From Cydia pomonella (Eukaryota > Arthropoda > Insecta > Lepidoptera > Tortricidae): 64,000 nucleotides of DNA. Every line of letters starts with the position of its first letter. Positions within the stretch are counted from its first letter, which is position 1. The stretch spans positions 7,316,001-7,380,000 of the forward strand of contig NC_084726.1 in NCBI RefSeq assembly GCF_033807575.1, in the 5' to 3' direction. The translations under genes and the position numbers were made by a program. This document shows, one piece after another, positions 11,901-22,100 of the stretch. Below the pieces are notes generated by a model, which ran no database searches, had not been told where the DNA came from, and saw only the letters and a program-made list of their open reading frames with translations.

Positions 11901-12715
11901 AAAACACTACAATCAGGGCCCAATGCATGGGTAGCAGAGAATCCAGAGGTAAAGGCGGCAGTGAACGCAGCAATAGAGAAAGCTATAGCTCAGGTAGGTG
12001 CTAATATTCAAACTATAATTCGTCCTCGGCGGACTTTCTCTGATCAAATCGGGGAAATCCTGAAGAAAGGCCAGGTCAAGAGCACCCTAAACCGACGAGC
12101 GTGTATGAGGAATGTCATGAATGTGAAGGAAGCGAAAGAGGTATGTCAGGATCGTAGCAAGTGGAAATCCGTGGTCTCTGCCTACCCCTTCGGGAAATAG
12201 GCGTGATTATATGTATGTATGTATAATTCGTTTAATATATAATACAGCTTTCCGGTCCTAGTTTTTACAATCATCAAAAAATCGAAAAAAGTCAAACGTA
12301 TGAACATAGCTATTGTTAATATACATCAAATTATGTAAAAATATTTTCCAAAATGTCAATATCCAGAGAGGAAAATGGGGACTACGTTTTTATGGAGAAC
12401 CGTCCGTCCCCTTTCCTCTAGAGTTTATTTATATAACCTTTTTGTAACCTCTGAAATACTGATAGGTGAAAGCGGTATTTTTATTGTGAATCGTCCAAGT
12501 AAAAAAATATGTGTTGTAAAATTTAAACCATTCAATACATTTATGTATTGTATAATGTACAAAGCATACGCAGACGTTGCCGATTCAGTGTCAAACTCGC
12601 AGTAAGGCTGCTGTCACTCAGGCAAAATTGTGCATGCTTTGTTTATTTGAATATACAAGATTTGTCATTCTAAATTGATATTTTTTCTATATTTCAGCAA
12701 TTTAGGACCAGCTGA
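8985..12715 (+). CDS. Gene A: secreted microexon-family protein, short class (~120 aa, 6 exons)
   Basis: Predicted exons: 8985-9059, 9175-9198, 9766-9807, 10304-10393, 11880-11993 and 12698-12715, with lengths 75, 24, 42, 90, 114 and 18 nt. All are multiples of 3 with AG/GT borders in phase 0. Exon 1 is a signal peptide (MRVLLLLCLLVPLGVSC) followed by a basic stretch (RYMRRHKQ). Exon 2 (PYMRRHKQ) is a tandem duplicate of the exon 1 end. Exon 3 reads GGPSPQKTQEIVEM. Exon 4 is Pro/acidic (LQNMPLDVDAESTEP...). Exon 5 is a 38-residue Ala-rich helix containing WVAENPEVKAAVNAA. Exon 6 is QFRTS then stop, with AATAAA at 12757-12762. Exons 3-5 match gene D exons in order and nearly in length (42/42, 90/87, 114/114 nt), which is the strongest support. 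The family and function are unrecognised; a secreted product is inferred. Confidence 0.7.
9037..9320 (+). repeat. 139-bp tandem duplication that creates the second exon of gene A
   Basis: The unit starting ATATATGAGACGCCACAAAC (exon 1 end plus the following intron) recurs 139 bp downstream. The acceptor-like end of the first intron copy (TTTATAACAG) thereby abuts a second copy of the exon 1 tail, producing a 24-nt in-frame exon with donor GTTAGA. The second intron copy ends at a similar TTATAAATAG near 9320. Confidence 0.75.
9925..9946 (+). repeat. Poly-G tract (22 G)
   Basis: An uninterrupted run of 22 G, flanked by short inverted repeats (GAGAGAGGTGACCCCC upstream, GCACCTCTCTAC downstream). 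It may be length-variable, G-quadruplex-prone or partly a sequencing artefact. Confidence 0.7.
10580..10735. repeat. Interspersed repeat (CACGGCTCATGGGAGCC family), copy 1
   Basis: Contains CTCGCGTTGTCCCGGC, then CACGGCTCATGGGAGCCTAG and GCGACTGCCATCTGACCTTC. Other members occur at about 30220-30470, 51620-51835 and, as a short piece, 62610-62655. It looks like a LINE-mobilised short element; the class is inferred. This copy lies in intron 4 of gene A. Confidence 0.5.
11480..11790 (-). repeat. Interspersed repeat, inverted partner of 16955-17236
   Basis: Carries GGACACCCAACAACACAAAG, CACTTGAATGAGATACGATT, GGTCACGTGACCTGACGCGA and CACAAAAAGTGCACAGCGCC. All recur in reverse orientation at about 16955-17236, and the last two blocks recur directly at about 29515-29640. 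Confidence 0.6.
11880..11993 (+). CDS. Gene A exon 5: 38-residue Ala-rich helical module
   Basis: Acceptor GATATTTCAG, donor CAG/GTAGGT. The module is AAKEVAMKTLQ-x6-WVAENPEVKAAVNAAIEKAIAQ. It matches the gene D exon at 44255-44368, which has the same 114-nt length and the shared core WVAENP-x-V-x-AA, about 33 kb away on the other strand. Identical length and phase in two diverged copies is strong evidence of a real coding exon. The periodicity suggests an amphipathic helix after the Pro. Confidence 0.8.
12015..12240 (+). mobile_element. 3' tail of a non-LTR retrotransposon inserted after gene A exon 5
   Basis: In frame with the preceding exon, the DNA reads a LINE ORF2 C terminus: RACMRNVMNVKEAKEVCQDR, then SKWKSVVSAYPFGK and a stop at 12200. 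This is a familiar ending of insect LINE proteins (from memory). The tail then runs into TATGTATGTATGTA. Only the extreme 3' end is present. If the donor at 11994 failed, translation would continue into this segment. Confidence 0.6.
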
Positions 12716-13437
12716 AAACTCGAGGCACTCCAGCACTTTGTCTTCTTCTTCGATGAAATAAAAAATAAATATATAAAATATATTTTTATTTTCAGAAGTC
12801 ATGTCTATAAAATGTATCCCATATTTTCCTCCTGAACGACATCAAGGAAAAAAAACGAAAATAATTTATTAGAAACAACACACAACTTTGAACTAATCGA
12901 TATTAATATTAAATATGTGACATACTTTTGTAATTTTTTTCTCAAAGAGGATACCACTCAGCATGTGTCGGTCGGCGCACATAGTGCAGCGACGCTGATT
13001 TTCAGTAGACCCTTTAACTTGTAACCTAAACCCTAAAAATAAAATACGTTACAACATAAGAATAATCAAAAACAATGCGGAACAGGTACTTTTCAAAATA
13101 TCAGACAGCAAAAAACAAAATTTGCATATAATTTGAAACGACATCGCGCGGCGGCGGCAGCGGCGAGCAGCGGCCATAAGTGGGAACAAAAGGTCGGATC
13201 GCTGTGTCTCGCTCCAACCTATGGTCGCCACTCGCCGCTGCCGCTGCCGTGCGATTACTTATTTCTGTGTGGCTCTAGTTACTGTAAGAAATCTTATAAA
13301 TATATTATTAGAAAAATCTGGTGTTAGAGGAAAGTGGCTCGTGCTTTGTATTCGGCGGCTGTCGCTGCCAATTCCGATTTGTTTTTTTATTTATTTGAAT
13401 TAAAAAAAAAAACAAATTAGCCCCAGAATGTAGATAT

Positions 13438-15920
13438 TGTTGGCAACATCAAGTCTACCCTACCAGGCATAGGCTATAAAAACCGGTGCAAACCGTTGCT
13501 CGGAACATTTTGCCTTCGGCTGCCGTCGTGATCGCGTGAGCTACTTCGATATCGTTCCATGCTGTTATTTTATATTTCGTTATGTAATATAAAATGTGCG
13601 ATTTGTTCCTTTAATTTTGTGATATTTATTAGAACTTTGAATAAAATAATTGTGATTTGTTTATTCTGCCGTTTTTGTTCTAAAATCCACCCTGAGACCT
13701 TAAATCAGATGTTGGATAAAGAACGTTGCAGCCCACATTAAAAAGGAACAAATTTTACATTTGACTACTTTTATGGTGTAATGGTTATTATCGCGTCTTT
13801 TTTATGCGATGTTTACGATGAAATTCCGGTTACATGCGGGTAATCTTTAAAAGCATTCTGTTGCATTGCTTTTAGTGTTCGATTTTGCGTAACCGTGTTG
13901 CTTATTGTAGTACGTTAGTGTTTTATTTCGGCAAATCATTATAAATCGTAGTTTTGTCGTTCTTAGACTTAAATGTGCGGTTACCAAAAGTGTGTTCATT
14001 AAAATTGATTCTTGATTAGACGTATAATATTGGACCGACTGGTATTTTTTTGTGGTTTAACATATCAAGTGATCCAGCGACATTGAGGAAGTTACTGGAC
14101 GTCGCGAAGTAGATCGCGTGTTCGTATGTGTAGTAGTTCCCAAAATGGCTCACGCGTTAGTTCTCGGTACCGATTGCAATCTGACTCGCAGGAATGAGAC
14201 TATTGGGTACTAATAAATAGGCGTTCTAGATCGCGTCTCCGTCGTGATTAATCGCGTGTTCGATCGCGTTACCGGTCTCTGAGTGCGCATCGTAGTGTGA
14301 CTCCGCGGTCTTATGGGTATTCGCGTAGAAGGTCTGCGGATGATCATAATAGACCTCTAATACGTTCACGTCGTAGTTCTGGTGCTAACAGTAGTTCTCG
14401 TTCACGTAGGTGCAAACCATCCGTAAACAAATCACCTCAGTGGCGTTATTGGGAACGCGTTTCATTCATACAGGTCGATCGTACGTACGTAGACCTAGTA
14501 TTAGTGCGGATCGCGATACTACACAAGTTTCGAGTGTGGCAGTGCACGGCGCGTCTCAAATTGCACAAGCTTGGTAGAAGTGATTAAATTTGCTCAACCT
14601 GTGAGATCACATAAATACTGACCCTAGGAAACGTCTTAAAGACTCTTACTCAGGCGGGTTTTTCCATTAATCGTCGGAAATGCACTTTCTTGGTCACTGA
14701 AGTCGAATACCTAGATAGGTTAGTAAGTCAAGGTCAGGTAAGGCCGAGCCTTGTAAATTAGAAGCCACCGTTAAATCCGTGGCAAGGATCACGAGAGTTC
14801 CAATTTGACGATCTTGTTTTTGTAACTAAATATTTTTAGTCTACAGGAAAACTTATTTCTTGACGAGCGGACGCTACGGCCTGAGTCTAGTCAGCGGCAG
14901 CTGCAGGAAGATCAGTGGCAGCTGCGGGAGAGAGACTCAAGCGGCATCAGTGTATGGTGCCTTGGCGTGGCGAGTGGTGCCCCGAGACAATGAGCTGCCC
15001 TTTTCAGTGGCGTTCGTCGCCTACTGAACTGACATGGCGTTCGTCGCCTACTTAACTGACATGGCGTTCGTCGCCTACTGAACTGACATGGCGTTCGTCG
15101 CCTACTGAACTGACATGGCGTTCGTCGCCTACTGACATGGCGTTCGTCGCCTACTGACATGGCGTTCGTCGCCTACTGACTTGGGAAACACTTACAGGGC
15201 AGTATTCTTTCTTTATTTAAATCTTATAGGAGTAAGCATGCCACGTTATCTGCACTCCGATAGGTTTCTTTTGATATTTGTGTTCTTGTTTAAATAGAAA
15301 AAAAAAACACGTTAAATAGCAAAAGATGTATTGACGAAACATTGAATTAACATACATGGTAGATGTGGTTGAAATAAAATGTAAGCGTGTGTTATAATTG
15401 CTCTCTCCAATTCCAGCTGATGACACTGATGACTGTCCAGGTGAAGCTCTGACGGACCTCGCGCCTGGAGCCCGTACGAGCTGCTCGGAACCGGCCCCTC
15501 AACCTTTGACGATGAACGCGCCGGACAGCGCAACCAGCCTATCAGAACCCGGCGCGTGACGAGTGCCCGTCCTTCAGCCATCCACTGCTGGTACCACAGG
15601 CTCCGTGGATGTTACTCAAGAGGTCGTGGACGACCTCTAGTCAGGAGAAGCCGTGTTGGCAACATCAAGTCTACCCTACCAGGCATAGGCTATAAAAACC
15701 GGTGCAAACCGTTGCTCGGAACATTTTGCCTTCGGCTGCCGTCGTGATCGCGTGAGCTACTTCGATATCGTTCCATGCTGTTATTTTATATTTCGTTATG
15801 TAATATAAAATGTGCGATTTGTTCCTTTAATTTTGTGATATTTATTAGAACTTTGAATAAAATAATTGTGATTTGTTTATTCTGCCGTTTTTGTTCTAAA
15901 ATCCACCCTGAGACCTTAAA
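13438..15920 (+). mobile_element. Young non-autonomous LTR retrotransposon (BEL/Pao-like)
   Basis: Two 267-bp direct repeats (13438-13704 and 15654-15920), apparently identical, begin TGTTGGCAACATC and end GAGACCTTAAA. Each contains a TATAAAA and an AATAAA. They flank 1949 bp of internal DNA, and ATAT lies directly outside both ends, giving a 4-bp target-site duplication. TGTTGGCAAC starts are typical of BEL/Pao LTRs (from memory). The internal region has no gag, protease or reverse-transcriptase frame. It has only a short Arg/Ser-rich ORF (14297-14587) and a tandem repeat, so the element must rely on enzymes from elsewhere. Identical LTRs indicate recent insertion, between genes A and B. Confidence 0.8.
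15008..15181 (+). repeat. 27/22-bp minisatellite inside the LTR element
   Basis: Four 27-bp units (TGGCGTTCGTCGCCTACTGA plus ACTGACA) are followed by three 22-bp units lacking 5 bp. It lies in the internal region of the LTR element about 470 bp before the 3' LTR. Confidence 0.85.
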
Positions 15921-16006
15921 ATATTGTAATTTTATGCTGTGCTATTAAATCAGTCCCCGCGTCATTGGTTGTAGAGAAATTTAAAATGTTTAATTTTGCT
16001 GGACCA

Positions 16007-16135
16007 AACCCAAATCGTCAATGTTAATCATCGACGAATGCGTGACGAATACCCAATTTGGATTTCAAATTATGTGATAATGATAACCGACGCTGGTATA
16101 AAGAGCTCCACTCATGGTGGAGTATAGTAGTCACC
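16007..16135 (+). promoter_or_regulatory. Conserved core promoter of gene B (class 2 leader)
   Basis: The order of blocks is: CCAAACCCAAATCGTCAA, GTTAATCATCGACGAATG, GCGTGACGAATA, TGATAACCGACGCTGG, TATAAAG at 16097-16103, then a small palindrome CTCCACTCATGGTGGAG, and the ATG at 16136. The same order recurs upstream of genes C and E, and partly A and D. The short TATA-to-ATG distance leaves a leader of roughly ten nucleotides if initiation is at the usual spacing. Confidence 0.7.
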
Positions 16136-19100
16136 ATGCGTGTCTTACTTCTGTTATGTTTGCTGGCCGCTCTCGTTTCATGCCGACGTCTGAGCAACAG
16201 AGACGAGGTAAGTTGAAAATTTGTGCTTTTAAGATAGGTATCTGTATGCTGTCAAGATTGGTACCTACATGCTGTCAAGCTATTTCCGTCAGTAGAAAAA
16301 AGCGGCAAATTTAAAAAATGTAGGCGCGAAGAGTTATTGTTCCATAGAAAATTTTAATTTTGTGCCTTTTACTACTGACAAAGTTGTTTGACAGACTATA
16401 AATACATTTCTCAAATATAACAGTTGCGTGAGTTGTAAGTATGATGTACTGTAATTATCTCAGTAAATGATACGATATATTGTATTTCCAACGGTTCGCC
16501 AACACAAACATCACGCGGCACGTCCCACAGTGTTCCAGGATCGCTTGGGTTCGGTCATTTTTATATGACTTTGCAGATCGACATGGTTTAATATTCTTAT
16601 GAAAAGAGTATGTACTTACCCCCTGTAAATGTTTTATAGATTTAAGAAAAAAAAACAAGTTGCCATTTTCCGGTTGATACTAAAAAGAAAAAAAATATGA
16701 TGTATCGTATATCCAAGTATGAAATATCCAAAATTTCCTTACCCTTAATCACTTTTCATATAAAAATTATGTCTAAAGTAAAGCCTGACCAGAAATATTT
16801 GAGTATTATCAAGAGGGCGCTGTTATTCTCATTTGTATGGTGACAGTTCAGTTTAGTATGAGAAATTTAGTTCCATTAAAATTCCGCAATATGGCGCGTG
16901 ATCATATTACTGGTCAGGCTTTTGTAAACTTCGAAGCCACTTCTGAAGTGAAAACTTCTTCAGCGGCGCTGTGCACTTTTTGTGATGGGGAAAATTTTTT
17001 AAACTCGCGTCAGGGGTCACGTGACCGTCAGATTGAAAATTCGTAAGACGAACACGTGACTTCATGGTGACTTGCAAATTGAATGTCATCGAAGCTTGGT
17101 TACTTTGGAAAAATCGTATCTCATTCAAGTGTGACATTTTATTTTCTTCATAGAGGTTTAATCTTTGTTAATTGTGTTGTATTGTATCTTTGTGTTGTTG
17201 GGTGTCCATGATTGTAGATACTCAAATTTTTCCTTATTTTACCTGCACAAAAAAGGAGCTAAGGACGACATTGGCAGCTATAGACCAATAAGCCTAATAT
17301 CAAATGTGTACAAAATCTTCGCAAAAGTCATTTTAGAAAGAGTCATTAAACTCATTAAAGTCCTAGATGAAAATCAACCTGTCGAACAAGCTGGCTTCAG
17401 AAAGAATTATAGCACAATTGACCACATCCATACTATTAAGCAAATTTTGGAAAAATATAATGAATACCAAAAACCTTTATACATTGCCTTTATTGACTAC
17501 TCTAAAGCCTTCGGCAGCTTGAATCATAATTATATCTGGTATAGCTTAAGACATCAAGGAGTAGAAGAACCCTACATCAATTTTATCAAAAACATCTATG
17601 GCAAGAGGACAGGCCGAATAAAACTGGAATCTAAGGTGACTCTTTTCCTATAAATAGAGGTGTGAGGCAAGGAGATCCCTTGTCTCCTAAACTGTTTAAT
17701 GCAGTTTGTTTAGTGTAAATTGTTTTGTATTGTTTTTACATTTTTTTGGTTAAATTTATGCATAAAGTGTAAGATCTGTAGAACTAATTTTCATTTTTGT
17801 TTTATTTATCTAAAAAAAGTTACTTTTGACATTATAGCTGTTTTATAATTGATAACATTATACTTGTAAGATAGCCGAGAACCTTTTGATTTTAAGCCAA
17901 AAAGTATTTTTATTTTTATGCCACCCTACGTGCTTTATTTTATAATGTCTCAATTATATAGGTATGTAGAATATTAGATATAATAATTTTGGATTTGTAA
18001 TTTCATATAATCGTGTCCCACAGATATTAAATGAATCTGAGGCTCCAACGATAGCAAAAATGCTTAGACCATGTCGGTTTATGACCTTCACGGTTTTTAT
18101 GTCACCTTTTATTATAAAGAGCAAAATAATATTTCAGAACGTCCACCGCAGTGGTGTGGATTGGTACAGCCACATCAGACCAGAGGAGCAGGCGTACTGG
18201 GTAAGGTGGCTCGACGAGCTTAAACTACTGGCGTCACGCGTCACTCATAAGCTCTTAACAATTTTTTTTAACGAGCCTATAAAGTGTTCCACTCCCCCAC
18301 TACTGGGCTAAGGTCTCCACCCTAGACTTCCAATCTTCCAGTATGAACCATAAAAATAAAAATGGTTTTTTTTTGACAAAAGCCGAGTTACAATACTTAA
18401 AATAAAATATTATCCTATTTAAGTATACGAACTTTTAAATGAGTTCATTATTTAACATAATTTAGTACAATTAGTATGTAAATACATTTTTTCGTTTTTT
18501 CAGTACCAGGATTATAAATTAAGAAGAATTTATGGTGCGGTACGTATCGTATAAACGTTTTTGAAACCCGTAGAAGGGGTTGGATAAAAAACCAGATGTA
18601 ACGAAAATTGTTATGGTGCGGTGACTTATATCTCTGCAACTATAATACCTATTTAGTATTTATATAGTTTTAATATAAGCCCCTTGTTTTCTGGTGCAAA
18701 GAGTAAATGTCAAGTTTAAGTTTCCGATTTAGGCCACGAGATGATAGAATTTACAACGCGCAAGGGAAAATGCGTATACTGTAGGGAGCAGCGCCTGCTT
18801 GGGTGTGAAGTGTCACTGTCAAGTTTAAGTTTCTAATTTAGGCCACAAGGTGGCAGACCCTCCAACGTGTTCGATCCATTTAGGCTCGCCAAGTGAAACC
18901 ATTGAACCGTTATTTTAAGAAAGATTTTTCACATCCATTTAAATAATTAGTATACACGGTACGGTGTAATACGAGGAACCCGAAAGATTTGAACCAGGCA
19001 CTTCTGAGACCAAAAGAAGGAAAAAATGTTATATAAGTTTAAGTAAATTGGGCCAAAAAAATTGACTTCTTGTTTTTTTTTTCAAATTTTTGAATGTATT

Positions 19101-22100
19101 TGTACATAAAAAGTTGATGTTGGTATTTGTACATCACTAAAAATTGTACAAAAATCACTAAAAATGGCACTGAAAATGAATTGTAACGATTTTTTTTTGT
19201 GTAAGTTAGAATAAGATTGTTTTTTTTATAATTGGTATGAACTCTGAAACTAGGCGAAATCCAGAAAAGTTTATAAGACATTTTGGTGTCTAAATATCAG
19301 GAATACACTTAAAATCTTTCGGTTTCCTCATGTTACACAGTGTATACTTAAAGTATTTTTTGGTTTTTTCAGTACCTGTATCCAAGAAGAAATTTGAGTT
19401 CGGTACGTAAATTGTATTGAGTGAATCGACTTTAAAAACATGTAGAGGAGATTGGATCAAAAACCAGATCTAATGAAAAGTGTTATGGCGTGGTGGCTTC
19501 TTTGGATGAAGATTTAAATGATAGCGAGTAATAACAAAAAATATCTTACTTATTCCTCGTTGTGTAGGGTAGGTATTATTACTGATTTAAGAAAAAAGCT
19601 TAAATTTTTCATGCCTACGGTACAACCACTAAAAATGCAAATCTCTATCATTTATCTACAGTAGACCTTTAAATTGATGTTTCGACTAATAGTCTAGTTA
19701 TCAAGTTAGGTACATACTACTCCTAAAAATACGTGCGATACCTCATTGGATTTGCAATGATGTATAGAAAAAAATATTCGAAGCGTGTAAAAGCGCAGAG
19801 TGTCAAAAGTTATAGACAAAGAAAGGTAGAAACAATAAGATATTTCCCCATATTTTTACCCATAATTTAAAAAAGAATTAATATTTAAGAAATCTAATTA
19901 ATAGAAAATAAAAAATGGCATTCGTCAGATGCCAACAGAGAGACCCCTTCGGCCCGGCTCTGTTTAGCTTGGCAATTCAACAGATCATCGAAAGTCAAAA
20001 TAAATAAATATTATAGGACATTATTACACAAATTGACTAAGTCCCACAGTAAGCTCCATAAGGCTTGTGTCGAGGGTACTTAGACAACGATATATATTTG
20101 ATCACTTTTAAAGCAGTTAACTGAAACACTAATCGACTTATAACTATTTATTAAAGCACTCTTTATTTTATACTTTACTATTTATTTTCTACTGTTATTA
20201 TTAATATTGAACTCTAACAAAAAGTTTGGTGGTAACTACTGGGAAAAAAATCCCACCTTTTACCAATGGTAACGACTGGACTGGACTGGAAAAAAATCCC
20301 AGTAATTACCACTAAACCGAGTTGGTAGTAACTCGTGTGATTTTTTTCCCAGTAGTTACCACGGGTATAAGTTGGGAAAAAATTCCCAGTAGTTACCACT
20401 GGTAACAACTTGGTGGTAACTAGTGGGAATAAGCCGAGCCGCTTGATGAATGCAATATACAATTGACGCCTTAGGGTCAAAAATTATTTTGTTGTCTTAA
20501 AACTTGTCCTGGAGCGGTATTAATTTTTGTCAAAAAAAAATAAAAGAACTACTATCTAAATACGTTATCTTTAATTGTAAGGTAAAAGTAACAAAGCATG
20601 GTTGGATACTGAATTAAAATGTATAAAATAGAAAAAAAAGTTGTGACGAATATACAGTTTTCGTGACGAAGCTGTTTTTCATACTATTAAACGATATTCC
20701 GGGCGTCTATTTTGTGATTACTTTTTTCCCGATGGAGATATCTAATTTATATATTTTTTATAATAATTGCAATAACCTCCGAACATTATTAAAGGAATTA
20801 AAAAATGGTCCTATGTATATGTTAACAATTTAGATGCGTTTATAAATAATAATAATAAATAATCCGCGTTTGGATGTTTACGCTGCCTTTGCTTGTGTGA
20901 GTGATGATGATGAACAACAGAACTAGGTAAGTATGTTCAGGGAGCTAGCTGTTTTTATATTTTTAGTAATACATTATTAATATTACTAGTATTAAAAAAT
21001 ATGATTGAGAAGAAAATTTCTAAAAAAACCTCTGTAATAATAATAATTTAGATTTCTTAAATATCAATATTGTTTGATATATGGGCGAAAAAAAAAAACT
21101 TATTTTTCCACCTTTTTTTTGTCTATTACTTTTGAATTTTTTTGTGTGTTAATGAGTTTTTCGAATATATTTTTCCAGATATTATTCCGAAACCAATCAG
21201 GTATTTTTAGGATTAATATCTGTGTTTTTCACCATTTTGGACTTATCGACTGGACTATAAACTTTCCAAACGTTCTTAAATATAAGATGTTATTCTAGTG
21301 TAGAAATTTTAAACAGAACTAGGTACTTTTATTTATGTTTCAGATAGTAAAACAAGTGGTAACAAAAGGGGTAGCGGCAGCGACAAAGATAACAAAAGTA
21401 GCAGCTAAATCCGTAGTGAACGGGGCAAAATTCGTAGGGATAAATGTAAAAAACGCAGGAAATAAGGTAAAAGAGGTAGGACAAAAGGCAGTGAAAAAGA
21501 TAATAGGGGTAGGGAAAGAGACAGGGAAAAATATAAAAGAGGCAGGGAAAAAGATTCAAGAAGCAGGGAAACAGGCAGGGAAAAACATAAAAGAGACAGG
21601 GAAAATGGCAGGAAAAAAGATAATACAGACAGGGAAACAAGCAGGGAAAAAGATAACAAATGCAGCAAAGAAGGTGAAAAATGAAGTGCAAAAAACTGTA
21701 AAAAACATAAAAGAGGGTACTGTGAAAGGGACAAAAAATGTTATAGAGACGCTGAAACCGGCAGTTGTAAAGGGGGCACAAGAAGCAGTGAAAGAGGTAG
21801 TAAAAAAAGCGACAAAGAAAGCAGCACAGAAAGCGATAGACGCAGGCATAGAAGCAGCCAAAAATGTCGTCCAGATTATAGTTCCGGAATATAATCCAAG
21901 TTCACAGGCGAAGAAGTTAGACTTAGAGGAGAGAGTGATTGATCTGGCGGGAAATTATATTATATCAGATTTAGGCCTAAATCCAGAAGAGCAAACCGTA
22001 AATTCAGACGAGCAAAGCGAAAGTTCAGAAGAACAAAGCGAAAGTTCCGAAGAGCAAAGCGAAAATTCAGAAGAAGAAAGCGAATATTCAGAAGAGCAAA

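Noticed and set aside
14912..15160. Minus-strand SRRRTPCQF repeat protein
   Set aside because: It is only the translation of the 27-bp minisatellite inside the LTR element; the period is a multiple of 3 by chance and the frame has no conserved context.
21329..21861. Long minus-strand frames rich in Phe/Cys/Tyr opposite the gene B terminal exon
   Set aside because: They are antisense shadows of the Lys/Ala repeats. The sense strand has the acceptor, conserved paralogues and a polyA signal.
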